Below, in pieces: positions 1-12,429 of a DNA stretch of 64,000 bases. Both the position numbers and the translations under genes were made by a program. The stretch is taken from assembly GCA_017590115.1 (NCBI GenBank), contig JAGGNK010006448.1, forward strand, positions 5,873,595 through 5,937,594. Direction: 5' to 3'. Positions within the stretch are counted from its first letter, which is position 1. Each line of letters begins with the position of its first letter. This DNA is from Montifringilla adamsi. Lineage: Eukaryota; Chordata; Aves; Passeriformes; Passeridae. The notes under the pieces are model-generated. The model did not search any database and was not told the origin of the DNA. It saw only the letters and a program-made list of their open reading frames with translations.

Positions 1-3000
1 AACCTTGTATCTCTGAAAGCTACATACTTATTTCATTATACTGTATACAATATGACCTTTTGAAGCACTGTACATGGTTAAAATATAAATTTTCCTGCTA
101 GCCAATCACAGTATGCTAAGACCAGCCAAAGCTTTTTAGAAAGAACCTGCCATCAGGAGAAAAATAAAAAAAATAAAAAATATTCCTAGCTCTCCATTCA
201 GAACATTCTTTCTCACTTAATTCCTGAGTTTCTTTGTTATCTTTGAGTTTGAGTATGCTTATGAGCTCAAGAATCATAATTTTCTCTGGCCCTCTCATTA
301 GCTATCAGAAAAAATATCTTCAACAACTTCTGCTGTTGATCTATCCTGTTTGATGAATATGTTGTCTGCTCAGCAGAATCTAAGTCTGCCTTACCCCAGC
401 ACCCAAACCCTTGATTTACAGAGAACCTTTAACACAGTTATAAATTTTAAAAGTGCTGTATTACTATTTTTTTTTCCTTGAAAAGCAGTAATGTTGATAG
501 GAAAGATAAAAAGATAATTATTAGAAAACAAGAATTTCACAGAAGCAATTTTAGAATTCTAAGAAAACTGATTAGTTTTCTGTCTGTACCAGTTAATGCT
601 GTCTTGAAGTCTTTAAAGACATTGCTTGATAAGGTAGGACAGGTAAGGGTTTTTGAAAATTGAATTCCATTAATACTTACCCTTCTTAATATTTAGATTT
701 TTACATCTTCCAGTTTTGACTCATTCTAATTTGTTCTGTCCAGGACAATGCCCAGTTTGTATGATTCTGTGGATATTTTATTGCAGGAACAGTTCCTAGA
801 AGGCACTGCTTCCATAATTTCACAGTCCTCCACAGTATTTTAGCAAATTTTGCACCCTCCTGCCCTTACTACATGTTCAAGACACACCCTCGATTTCATA
901 AAAACATCACCCAGTTGCGCTGTGGCAGCTTCACATTATTTAAATACTCCTGAAAGAACAATCCACAAAAGTAGTAATTAAGAGACAGAAAGTCAGGGGA
1001 TCAGTATGGGGACCCAGGAAAACATGCTGTGGTGAAAATAGTCTGCTCTAGGAGATGTGTACATGTGAGAAATATGGACATCTATGGACATCAATATGTC
1101 AGATTCTGGACCAAACTGAATATTGGAACTTGTACGGTGATAATTTTATTGTAGAGGTTAGACTAATCCTTACCATATACCATTCTGATTTATAAAAATA
1201 GGAATGACTGTACAGGTAAGGTTTTGATTTCCTTTATCGCACATTACTAATTACATCTTCGGGCTACTGCCCACTCTGTAAATGAAAACCAAACAAACAA
1301 CTGGAAAGATCACCTAAAACATATCAAAGCTACACCACAGCTATGTTTAATTTACTATTACAACTGCAAAGTGGGTTCTTGTTTTTGAAAGAAGACACAA
1401 TTTAGATGATTATTTTAAGAGTTCACCAATTATTGTGGGCAGAGATATAATTCTTAATTGCAATCTGGAAAGTAATAAAATATAAATAAATTATGTTGCA
1501 TCTTATAAAAGTCTTACATTGCCAGTTAACCTAATGAAGTGCAGCTTTCCCCAAGCTACATTTTTATTTAACTTTATTACCAAAATACAAGAGCTGAAAA
1601 CCAACTGCTCCATTTCTCTTTATTGACCTAAAAACTAGGATCTAAGTACACACATACATAACGTGTATGAACGTACATACAAATTTGTTTATCATTTATT
1701 TACTTTCTAATTTGTTACGGAGGCAAATATTTTCAACAAGAAAATATAAATTATTTTAGACATTCAAAAATAGTTTCATTAAATTTGTATTTAAAATCCA
1801 TATAAAATGGAGAATACAAATAATTGTTTTTATTACTCTGTAGATGAGATTCACCTTGCTTGCCTGATAACCTGAATGTGTTAGTAGCTATGTTTGAAAC
1901 AGTCAGCCTGGGTCCTATTATCATTTAATAGATACAGGCACTTTCTGGCACAGTTCATGTGGCCCATTAGAGTCCATACCCCTGCCCACATATTCTTGAT
2001 ATATGTCTGAGGAGTTAAGTTTAATGGTGGCTCCTACACTGAAGATTTAAAAATATATTTATCCAGGTTATGCACCTGTAGATAAGTTCTTCCAATTTAG
2101 ACAAACTCTCAGTACACTTTTGTACCTGAATTGATTTTTCCTGCTTAGAAATAGGACTCAATGGTTCTATTTACTAATTATGTAACCCCCAGGTCCTGGA
2201 TTACAATAATTTTTGTGCTTCATTTTGTTTATGTGCTCATTCACATCTAGTCATCTAGTTAAGACGTGCAGTGCACTGGATAGATCTCAGAGGACATTAA
2301 TCCTAAAGAAGCCCCAGAAAATGTTGTAAGAAAGTGCAACAGGGAAATACATACATCGTATTGTTTACTGTTATGTACTCATTTTGACTGAAGACAAATC
2401 AAATGTCTAAATAAAAGGAATCTTTGCTTCTTACTTCTTTACTAACATTTCTGGAACTGTAAAATAGAACTGTAAAATTTCTGACAATGAAATGAGAGTA
2501 AAGTATTGTGCTGTCCCAGGAATCAACCTGAACCTACAAGGAAGAGTAGAATAGGGAAAAGGAAGTTCTGTACTGAGAAATTAATTACAGCAATAAAGAC
2601 TCAAGGCTAATAGATTGTCTACTAAAGAATTAGCACTATATTAGCAAGCCTGGTAATTCAACAACACCTTCAAACACAGAGACACTGCATCACAAGGAGC
2701 CTGTACGCTCACACACATCTGAGAAGGCCCTATGGATCAGCACATCTGGTGACAATCTCTTGGCAGTAATACACAGCAGCATCATGTTATATTTTTACTC
2801 CATATCCAGAATTTTTTGTTTTCAGCACCCTCAGTCCTGCTATTTCAGTACTTTGATTATTCAAGCTATTTTCTTCTGTTTTTCTAGTCTCTGGACATTT
2901 TTAGCGCAAAAATTGTAGATAATAGTTTCTTAAAAGTCTTTTTATAGAGCCCCTAAAGTATGCAGAAAAAGCCTATATGAGACACATAAACACAGTTCAA

Positions 3001-3549
3001 CCCACATGTAATTGCTGACCTCACCTCTGTACTCCCTTGCCCTGTTCATCAGCTTCCTCTTTCTCACCCCAGGGCAGAAAGTAGCATGGCTGGGCAGAAG
3101 GTCTAATGCTGGGGCACGTGGTCCTGTGTGCAGTCTCTGATTGCTCAGAAAAAACATTTGATAAAGACTTCTTAAGCTGCTGTTTCACATTGGCTGGCTT
3201 CTAGGAAAGGGATAGTAACATATTGAGTGTTAAGGAAAAGAAAATGAACACTAATGGATGAAGGTGAGAGAAATAGGCAAGAATCATTGCTGGCTTACAG
3301 ACTCCTGGCTGACACTGCTCACCTGCTGCTTGGTACCCAGAGTACAAAGGTGGTTATTCCTGCCTTCATCTCCCCATGCCTCTTAGACAGACACAAGCTG
3401 CATGAAATGGACTTCTGGTGAAGCCTATAAAATCTGTTTCAAATAAAAAGAAATCCTTGAACCTTGCAGATAAAATTCACTAAATTTAGAAGAAGCAAAG
3501 CTCAAAAATTCAGTATGAGTAGCTGTCCTGGTCTCTGGGGGACATAGAT
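1..3549. other. Unique AT-rich stretch, no gene recognised
   Basis: No interspersed repeat or convincing gene is visible here. The sequence is AT-rich with stops in every frame. The only structured item is a 154-base interval at 489-642 flanked by AG and GT with an open frame, discussed among the findings. A somewhat GC-richer patch lies around 3000-3170 without a recognisable motif. Confidence 0.6.
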
Positions 3550-3553
3550 GCAC

Positions 3554-3600
3554 AAAAAAAAAAAAAAAAAAAAAAAAGGCAATTAAAAAAAAAAAAAAAG
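3554..3600. repeat. A-rich simple repeat
   Basis: Two runs of A separated by a short GGCAATT-containing spacer, followed by purine-rich GAGAGAAGAAAAAAG sequence. No LINE or retrocopy body was recognised immediately upstream that would make this a poly(A) tail on the + strand, so it is best called low-complexity. Confidence 0.85.
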
Positions 3601-3858
3601 AGAGAAGAAAAAAGAAACTAAGAAAAAGTAATTGATGTGAACAGGAGAGAGTAAGAGCAGAGAGAATGAAGGTATGGTCCTTGAAGGCACTAACTACTTC
3701 AAACTTAGAAAAGATAAAAGGAAAGGCTGACTTTAGCAGAAACTAAGTGATACTATAAACATGAATAAGAGTGAGGCACTATGAGCTCACTGACATGTAT
3801 AAGGTTTAACCTAGAGAGAGGGTGTTCAACTTCTTCATATACATTACATCAGGTTAGG

Positions 3859-4002
3859 AAAACAAAACAAAACAAAACCAAAGCTGAAATAGAAAACAAA
3901 AAACCAAAAACAAACCAACCCACTCATCCTCAAAAAAAAACTAAAACAAGACAAACCCAAACCCAAACCCAAACCTAAACAAAAAAACCACCCAAAAAAC
4001 CC
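3859..4002. repeat. A/C-rich low complexity with CCCAAA hexamers
   Basis: The stretch begins with AAAAC pentamers (3859-3880), becomes CAAA/CCAA-rich, and contains about four head-to-tail ACCCAA units at 3955-3975 ending in CCTAAAC. The hexamer is one base from the vertebrate telomere unit CCCTAA. The overlapping 65-66 codon frames on both strands are low-complexity translations, not genes. Confidence 0.75.
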
Positions 4003-4199
4003 TCCATAGCTGTGGGGGAAAAAATACGGTATGTAATTGACCAAGAAATCAACACCTATACGTAATTACCTAATAAAATCCTTAATTAAAACTTTAATAG
4101 GATGAAAATACTCTCTTCCAGCAGATCTTAAGGAATATATAATAATTAGTATGTTAATACTTATGGCATGTGGCTTTTGGGGTTTGATTAACACTGGTG

Positions 4200-4848
4200 G
4201 GTTCTGGACTGAGGTTCTTGAGGAAAATGAGCAACCAATCACCAAAAGTCTTCCACAGGGCTCAATCCTGTGGCCAGTTCTGTTCAATAGGTTTTTGAAT
4301 TACATGGATGCAGGAGGTGAATGTACCATTAGAAAATTTTCTGACAGTACCAAACTGGGAGGTTCTGTTGACTCCTTTGAGAGGTGATAGGACTAATGAA
4401 GAGATCTAGACAAATTAAAGCATTGAGCAATTATTAATGGCAAATTTAACAAATCCAAGTGCTGGATTCCACACTTGCGACAGAGGCACATATAATTGGG
4501 ACAGGAATGACTGGAACACAGCTCCATAGAAGATTGATGCAGGCTCGATGGGAGCCATCAGTGTTCCCTTGCAACCAGGAGGGCAAACACCTTCCTGCAT
4601 CAAACACCGCATCTTCAGCCAATAAAAAGTGGTAATTATTCCACTGTATTCAGCATTGGCACAGCCTCACCCAGAGTACTGTGTGCAGTTCTGGGCCCCA
4701 CAGTTGAAGAATGACCTGAAGGTGCTTGAATGAATACAGTGGAGGATAACAAAGCTGGTAAAAGGGCTGGAAGGCACATCCTGTGAGAAGTGGCTGAGGA
4801 TATTGGATTTGTCTAATGTAGAGAAGAGGATGATGAGGGGTGACTTCA
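4200..4848 (+). mobile_element. CR1 LINE fragment with reverse-transcriptase remnant
   Basis: A sense-oriented CR1-type non-LTR retrotransposon fragment, truncated at both ends. An open stretch at 4151-4387 resembles the CR1 reverse-transcriptase segment: a Pro-Gln-Gly-Ser turn, a Pro-Val-Leu-Phe-Asn stretch, and at 4337-4348 the Phe-Ser-Asp-Ser residues where active elements carry Phe-Ala-Asp-Asp, so one of the two metal-binding aspartates is lost. Stops follow from 4387. The segment at 4670-4848 matches the post-RT 3' region (CTGGGCCCCACAG, GTGGAGGATAACAAAGCTGG). The terminal 3' end is missing. Divergence is high, so this is an old dead copy. Confidence 0.8.
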
Positions 4849-6004
4849 AATTATTTGTTTACAATATAATTATTTGCAATTATTTATTTAGAGACAAAAA
4901 CATTTTTCACTTTTTAATTTCATTATTTAAAGGTTTTGTTTTTATTTCTGCCATATATTGTTACAGTATTTCTCCAGTGTACCTGCTGCTGTTGCATAAT
5001 ATTCTGCCACCTATTCAATAACTGTGCTAAAGAAAATTTTTCTTGAAAACCAGGAAAACTTCAGTGTTGTGTCACCATAAGACATCAAGTCCTGAACACC
5101 ACAGCAGCCAAACCAGACCTCTTTTTCTTAATCCAGTCAGATGATAAAACATAATGTGCAATGTTCTTATACACAATATGTAAAACCCTTGGTTTAGTTT
5201 TTTCTTATGTGGCATTTGCCATAACTAAAGACATTTAAATACTAGCAGCTCTCACCAGAGGGCACAGAAGTATCTTCATTGGAGATGTCTTTCACTTGAC
5301 AAAGAAAGGGTTTTGGTTATTCAGTGTAAAAGTCCACAGCTCTTCCTTCCCAGCAGGCATTCTACTTTCTTACAGTTTAATTTTATGGCTGATGACACAT
5401 ACAAATGGCAAGCATTTTAGCCTGTTATTTTACTATGCAGTCCTAATGAAAAAAAAAAAAAAGAAAAAAAATAGGTAGCTGAGTTTGAGTTCATTAAAAA
5501 CAGCAAGAAGGATTTTTTTTAACATGTTCTTATCCAGACCAAAAAAAAATTGGGCTCATTTTTGAAAATTACATTATACATGGAGGGTATTTAATCAAAT
5601 AACCTTTTAGTCAATTATCAGATGCTATTCATCTATTCACTGTCCATTCACATAAAAACTATTGTCTTGCAGTTTTTAATGAATTAGCTATACTAAAGAA
5701 TCTGTAACTGCTTATCCAATTACAGATGCCAAAAGCCCAAAATAATTGTTTCAGCTGTGATTTGGAGTGACTAATCAAGGTAACTGTGCAGCCTTCCTAA
5801 AGGGAGTTTTTCTATTCCTTTTGTTGGCCATCAGGGGTTCAGATCCTCAGTTTAGGAAGACTGTTTCCTAACCACCAGAAATACATATTCGCATTACTAC
5901 CTAATTATATCCAAACAGGAATAAATTTCAAAACCAATAATTTTGATACATATAATAAATTGAGACTTGTTTTGAGATGTTTTCTTGAAATTACAACCAT
6001 AAAG
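4849..6004. other. Unique AT-rich stretch
   Basis: No gene or interspersed repeat seen. It contains a short A run with G interruptions at 5449-5472 and another short A run near 5540. Small open frames at 4803-5021 and 5296-5478 have no recognisable product and AT-driven composition. Confidence 0.6.
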
Positions 6005-6438
6005 TCATAGAGCCATAGAATAGTTTGTGATGAAAGGGAGCTTTAAAGATCATTTGTCCAACTGCCATGGGTAAGGACAACTTTCACTAGATTAGATTGC
6101 TCAAAGCCCCATTCAGCTTGATCTTGGAACCTTCCAACACTGCGGCATTCACCTCTGAGAAACATGCTCTGGTGTCTCACAAATTTGAGCATAAGAAAAG
6201 TTTCTTCCTTATATTTAATCTAAATCCACCCTTTTTCACTTTAAATCTGATCATCCTTGTCCTGTCAGTACACGCCCTATTAAAAAGCCGTCCCTTCTTT
6301 CTTATAAGCTCCACTAGAGTATTGAACAGGCACAATAAGATCATCCCAGAACCTTCTCTGCCCCAGACTGATCAACTCCATCTCTCTCAGCCTTTCTTCC
6401 TACAAGAGATATTCCAGCTTTTTGTCATCAATGTTGTA
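6005..6438 (-). mobile_element. CR1 LINE, outer element, 3' portion
   Basis: An antisense CR1 3' end. It opens with the reverse complement of the CR1 terminus (TCATAGAGCCATAGAATAG), then the GATCATTTGTCCAACTGCC segment, then the antisense 3'UTR landmarks through CTCTCTCAGCCTTTCTTCC. The match stops abruptly near 6438 and resumes at 7001, because another CR1 has inserted. The open frame at 6097-6465 runs antisense through the element and is not a gene. Confidence 0.88.
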
Positions 6439-7000
6439 TCAGGAAACACATTGCCAGCAGGCTGAGGGAGGTGATCCTGCCCCTCTACCCAGGCCTGGAA
6501 AGGCCTCATCTGAGTTTTCAATCCAGTTCTGGGCTCCCCAGTACAAGAGAGACACGGAGCTCCTGGAGCAGGTTCAGTGGAGGGCAACAAAGGCCATTGA
6601 GGGACTGGAACATCTCTCTTACAAGGAAGGCTGAAGAAGCTGGGCCTGTTCAGCCTGAGAAGAGATGACTGAGAGGAGACCTCCTCATTGTCTCTCAGTA
6701 TCTGAATGGAGGGTTCCAAGAAGATGGAGCCAGGATCTTCTTGGTGCCAAGCAGCAGGACAAGAAGCAATGGGCAGAAACCGATGCAGAGGAAGTTCCAT
6801 CTTCTTTACTTTGTGGTTGACTGCACACTGGAACAGATTGCCCAGAGAAGTTGCAATCAGTCTAACTGAAGATACTCCAGAATGGTCTGGGTGCAATCCT
6901 CTGCCATGTGCTTTAGGATCACCCTCCTGAGCCAGAGGTTGGGCCAGATGACCCACTGTGATCACTTTTAGCCTGACCTGTTCTGTGGCTCTGTGATTCT
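6439..7000 (+). mobile_element. CR1 LINE nested inside another CR1
   Basis: A sense CR1 3' portion: ACATTGCCAGCAGGCTGAGG, then the CTGGGCTCCCCAGTACAAG and TGGAGGGCAACAAAGGCC segments, TTCAGCCTGAGAAGAGATGA, CACTGGAACAGATTGCCCAG, and finally CTCTGTGATTCT, the CR1-type terminus, at 6989-7000. It is 5'-truncated and interrupts the antisense CR1 at 6005-7320, so it inserted later. Open frames at 6387-6965 (minus), 6422-6634 and 6706-6930 are translations of this element with no coding significance. Confidence 0.88.
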
Positions 7001-7320
7001 CTGCTCTGCTGCTCTATCAGGTCAATTTCTTTCTTATGCTGTGAATCCAGACCTGGATGCAGTACTCCAGGTGGGGTGCCACCAGGGGAAAGTAGAAGAG
7101 CAGAATCATCTCCCTAGACCTATTGTCTGTGATGCTTTTTTATGCAACCAGACATGCAATCAAATTTTTGGCCTGAAAACATACATTGCTGAATTATGTC
7201 CATTTTTTAAATCAACTAGTATTCCTACTTCATTCTCTTTAGGGCTCCTCTCAATCCATTCATCCTCCTGTCTGTACTGTTTTTGGGGATTGCCCTAACC
7301 CATGTCTAGGATATTGCACA
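7001..7320 (-). mobile_element. CR1 LINE, outer element, continuation
   Basis: Continuation of the antisense CR1 that starts at 6005. ACCTGGATGCAGTACTCCAG and the following GTGGGGTGCCACCAGGGG are typical antisense CR1 3'UTR. Near 7240-7320, CTCTCAATCCATTCATCCTC and GGGGATTGCCCTAACCCATG belong to the region just after the reverse-transcriptase segment. The order relative to 6005-6438 is collinear, which supports one element split by the insertion. Confidence 0.82.
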
Positions 7321-10300
7321 GCTGATGGTAACTCCCATTCCTATGTGTCCGGGTGAAATTAATGAATTTGCACATGGGAAAAGTTTGAACTAAAAGACAT
7401 GGTGCATATGAAATACAAAAATACAAAGTAATGATCTCTAGTGAAGGTGGGTTTAGAAATGAAAATATAGATGAACTACAGCAATTATAAAATAGCTAAG
7501 CCACCAAAACAGACATGCAAGATTAGTCCTTGGACAACTCGCTTAACAGCTGCATATATGAAAACTTGAAGATATTAGCTTCTGGATACTTAAATCTAGC
7601 ACATTTCATTGTTGCTCCCACTGTCAACATTAATGAGAACTCTTCAAGTATATTGAAGAGAAATAGATCTTTAAAGGATTTCATTTATTTTTTAAAGGAT
7701 CACTTAAATCTAAATTACTATTAAAAGGAAAAGAGTGCTGAAGTAGAATTGCATTAAAATTGCATTAATTCTCTCTCTCGAATGACTGCCATGAAAGTAT
7801 AAATAATGTATTGAAGACAAGGGAAAGAGAAATGAAAAAGGAAAAAAAGAGAATGTTTGCAATCAAATAAAAAATTTTACTTAAAGTTTATTGGAAATTA
7901 TTTTAACACCTCCAAAATGTTGCCTCTATTTGTCCCCTAATCAGAAATTCATATGTAAAATGTTATATTCTCATTTTCAATTTGATCATTATAATCAAGT
8001 TTGTTTTATATATATATGTTATTCATCTTAGAAGATCAACTAACATTTTCCTTTAATTCAAATATTTATGGTGAATAATTTTGTATATACTATAGCATAC
8101 ACGTCTTTACTCTTTATTCAAAGTACTTTAAAATACAATATACTTATAGCTTACTCTGCATAACTATTTCTTTGTGGGTCTTATAGAGTCTGGCTGCCAG
8201 ATACCCAGCCAGTCACTGTCTCACTCTCTCTCCCCAACATGACAGGAGAAGAAAATAAGATGAATAAGTTCGTGGGTCAAGATGCAGACAGGGAGGTCAC
8301 TTATCAGTTGTCACCATGAACAAAGCATAGTTGAAGCAAGTAAAATGAATTTTCCTCCTGAAATTTAAAATATTTGGATAGTGAGAGACAAAGGCAGTAC
8401 TAAAAATTCCTTTCATGCACCTTCCTCATTTTCCTGGGCTAAATTTCATTCCTTCAAACCAAACTCCTCTGCCTCATTACCCTATCCCCCAGGGAATATG
8501 CACATACATATTTCTCAATATCTCTCTCTCTCACTTTCTCTCTCTCTATATGTATATATATCAGAATGGGTCATGGTAACAGAACCATATTTTCTTCTTT
8601 CTTTTATTAAAAGAAATTTGAAATGTATATCATATATGCTTAAAATTATTTATAGCCTATATGTATTATTTTATATAGAACAATTTGCATTATCTTTTTC
8701 CAGGAACTCCAGGATGATATTCTTCCAAATCTTGCATCTGTAAATTTTTATTCTCTGTAAATAGGTTTTGGCCACCTAATCTATGCCTAAATGATAGGCA
8801 TTTTGTGAAATGTTACGATGAAGAATAAATATCTAATTTCCAAAAAATCAGTGCTAGGAAGTAGATGTTATCTTCCAGCTGTCCAAAGGATTTCAGAAAA
8901 ATGTTTCTCAAATAATATAATCAATTTTATTTACAATGTTAAAAATCTTATCTAATGGCTTTTATTTGCTTGACAAGACAGCAGTTCTAACATAAAAAAA
9001 ATTAAAGATTCACACACTGGGTCAGCTTTGCAGATGGTAGAACTAGAATGATTTATACCATCTGAAAGATAGGATCTCATGTTGTTGAAAAATGTGTAAC
9101 TAAAAGTGATATAGTACAATATGTTTTCTTACATGACAGCATGCCTCAAGTGTCAGTACATGATTTGTAAAGGAAAATTTTAAAATGTTATATAAAGCAA
9201 GAAAATAAAAGAGACAGCATGTATGGAAAATTCTATATAAAACCTTGACTATCAGCTATTTGTGACTTGAAATAATCATTAGTGCTGATTTCTTTTTAGT
9301 ACTATAAAATGTATTGGAAGCAATATTTATGTGTTTAGGCCTCAAAGACAGTCTTTTGACATGCCTGAACACTTTATTACACAATTCCCTGTCATGCTAT
9401 CTTCTGCCACAAAAACTCCTCTGTATTCAGGTTGCAAGTTTTGATATGAAGTGGGGGGTAGAGAGGTAGAAAAAGGGTATTTTTAATGGTTCTTAATATT
9501 TTTCTTCTAATGCTGTTTCACACTGTCTTTCACAGAACTTTCAAAGTCCTGCTGAATCTTTTCCTTATACTGTAACATCTATCAAGGAGAGACAACTGAC
9601 TGTAAAGAAAAATTAATCAAAACAGATTCAAAGTTATTATAAGTGTTGTGAACTTTTCACTGTCAGTATCGTGCCCTGTATGACATCTCCAAGACCTTGA
9701 TTAAAATGTTTTACACAAGTGCTCCTGCTCACTATATGAAGAAATTCTCACTAAGCACAGAGAGCTAACAATAACAACTAGTGAGTCAGTATTGTTTTTC
9801 TTTTCAACACTCAGCATCTACAGTCAAATGTCTTTAACTGTAAATAATTAAACAAAGATTTAAATGCTAAGTAGTTCATTTAACAGTGCATGATAACACT
9901 TACATCTGTTTTAGTGGAAATTCTCTATCATACTTAAGCACCTTATCAAAGTCCCAGGTTTGCTTGTCATGGATAATTCCCGAGCAGATGTGTAGGGCAA
10001 AACAAAAGCAAATGAAAATGTATTGAGTGCCATTGTCAGTGTTCTACAAGTCCTCATATTTATTGAGGGTTTCATCAAGTTTGTACACAGCTATGAGCAA
10101 TAAGTGTTCTTCAGACATCAGGACAAAATTCATTACATGGTTGGCATCCATACAGTCCATGGAGGCCCTCCTGCAGAAAAAGCTGGCTACCTTCTTATTG
10201 GGAAAGTCTACAGGCCATGTTGTTCTCTGGACAGTACTCAGGTTTTGTCTTTGATTTGACTCGCATGGGTGAAAATCAAAGAAATAAGTAATATTATTGA

Positions 10301-11613
10301 AGAGTTCACAAATCCTTAACTTAACTCCATGTCTGGTCTTGTGTAAGTTTTAATGTAACCTAAGAATTCAACTGCATAGTTCTCACAGCCAGGAGGGCAT
10401 CACAAGTCCTAGTAAACTTAATTATCTCACAATTTAGATTGCAGAAATATGCTAAAGAAATAATAAAAAATATATGGGCAGAGAATGGCAGACTATGTGG
10501 ATGTGTGGCAACTGAAAGTATAGCAGAAAAAGGAAGATAAATTGTCATGTGCTGTTGACATTGAGTCGTCAGGTCATCAATATCAAAACATATCTACTCT
10601 CAGCTTTTAAGGACATCTCTTATCAGGAAAACAATGGATCGCCTATACTCCTGCTGTCAGGAAAACAGAGTAAATAAAATCAGAGTCATGGAGACTCCCT
10701 TATCTATCACTCTCAGTCCTTGACCTTGAAGAGTCTGGGAAAGAAAGCAGCAGTAATACACTGCTGCCCTCTACCTTTAAATAAGTAAGACATTTAAAGT
10801 GTTCCTATTCCATCAGTGTGCACCTGGACAACTATTCATTATGTGTACTTTATATCCACAAGGAAGAAATTATTTAAAACTAAACTTCCCACTTCTTTTC
10901 ATGGAATTGGGTAAAACTAGTTGAGCTAAATTAAAGATGTTGCACAATCTATCCTATGATCTTGCTTTCTTACATTTCTAGGTGAATTAGTTCATTGGTA
11001 CGATCACCCAGAAATACTGAGTTAAGGAGGACTTTGACTTTCATGCCTTTGATTAATGTGGACTCATATCCGTAATCTTTTAATAGAATAGTTCAGTATG
11101 ACATCAAAAATCCAAATACATGATAGCAAAATTAAGCTAGAATCCATTAATGTACTATAGGACTGTTGTTAATACTGACAGTTTCTACTGATACTAAATA
11201 TACTGTAATTTAATATCATAGCCTGTTATCTCTTAGATTATCTATATATGGTTCCTTTTCCTATATTTTCTGCTTTTTCTTCTTGGTAAATCTTGGAGTG
11301 AGTGTGCTGAAAATATATTGTCTTCTGAGAAGGAACCAGGTTTTTTCAAGATGAGCTTCACCTGCTTTGTGTCTGCAGAAGTATTGGAGGTCTCTAGCAA
11401 GGTCAGTACAGAGTTTGCAGGGCTGAGCTGTTTTTGAGTTCCTGAAGGTGTGCTCCACATTTGCACAGATAGTTGACAAGTAAGTTCCAAAATATTCTGT
11501 TTGTGGGGAGAGATCAGGATACAAGCCATGCCTCATTTACAGTTTCTATTTATTATGAACATCTTCTCTGAGTAACAAGCTACTACCATAATCTCTCTTG
11601 GGTAAAGGGCTGG
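7321..11613. other. Unique AT-rich stretch
   Basis: Over 4 kb with no recognised gene or interspersed repeat. It has a CT-rich/TA-rich microsatellite near 8519-8560 and otherwise ordinary AT-rich intronic or intergenic texture. Open frames at 8381-8743, 10027-10254 and 11242-11536 (minus) show no domain, no biased composition and no supporting splice or start context. Confidence 0.6.
8519..8562. repeat. (CT)n/(TA)n microsatellite
   Basis: Interrupted TC dinucleotide runs, TATCTCTCTCTCTC then TTTCTCTCTCTC, passing directly into TATATGTATATATAT. Confidence 0.85.
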
Positions 11614-12202
11614 TGTTATAGTTTAACCATACTGGCCATCAGCTCAGCCCCACACAGCTTCTCACTACTCCCTTTTACAGCAGGATGAGGAAGAGAATCG
11701 GAAGAGTAAAAGTGAGAAAAATATTGGGTTAAAAGAAAGACAATTTCATATGTAAAGTAAAAGCAATGAATGTAAACAAAAGCAAAAAAATTCATTCACT
11801 GCTTCCTATAGGCAGGAAGATGATCAGCCATCTCTAGAAAGCAAAGCTCCATCACCTGTAATGGTGACTTGGGAGGACAAACACCATCCCTCCAAATGTC
11901 CTTCCTTCCACCTGCTTCTCCTAGCTCTTATTGCTGATCATGATGCTGGATGTTATGCAACATCCCTTTGGCCAGTTGGGGTCAGCTGTCCCATCTGTGT
12001 TGCCTCCAGGCTTCTTGTCACCCTCAGCCTACTTGCTGACAAGGGACAGTGAGAAGTGGAAAAGGCCTTGACTCTGTGTGAGCACTGCAGAGTAATAACA
12101 AACATCTCTGTAATACCAAAACCATTCTTATCAACAATTCAAAGCAAGCACCTTAAATGCAACAATTAAAAAACTTAATGCTATTCCAGCCAAAACCACT
12201 AC
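11614..12202 (-). mobile_element. Solo LTR of an avian ERV-type family
   Basis: A block of about 590 bases with higher GC than its flanks and no internal coding region. On the + strand it starts near TGTTATAGTTTAACC and ends near CCAGCCAAAACCACTAC. In between are GAGAATCGGAAGAGTAAAAG, AATTCATTCACTGCTTCC, CCCTTTGGCCAGTTGGGGTC and GGCCTTGACTCTGTGTGAGC, in the order I recall for an LTR family dispersed in bird genomes. In that family the transcript reads from the opposite strand, so this copy is minus. Its promoter-like TATA position is mutated. I could not find a target-site duplication. No PBS, polypurine tract or retroviral gene is adjacent, so it reads as a solo LTR or truncated copy. Family identity is from memory. 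Confidence 0.72.
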
Positions 12203-12429
12203 TGCTAGCAACCGGTGCTGATATGACTGCAAGTCTTTCAAACAGGCCAAGTTACTCCCAACAAATACATTGATAGGATCCAATAACTACATTTAGTAGG
12301 GAAAATTTTCCCTCTTTTAGTCCTAGCTATTTCTTTTTTGACCTATTTCCTAGACTACATCAGCTAGGGAAGATTGCAGAAGACATGTTGATAATTATTT
12401 TATGGACCTATCAATGGTGCTTTAACAAG

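Noticed and set aside
6387..6965. 192-codon minus-strand frame
   Set aside because: Antisense of the nested CR1.
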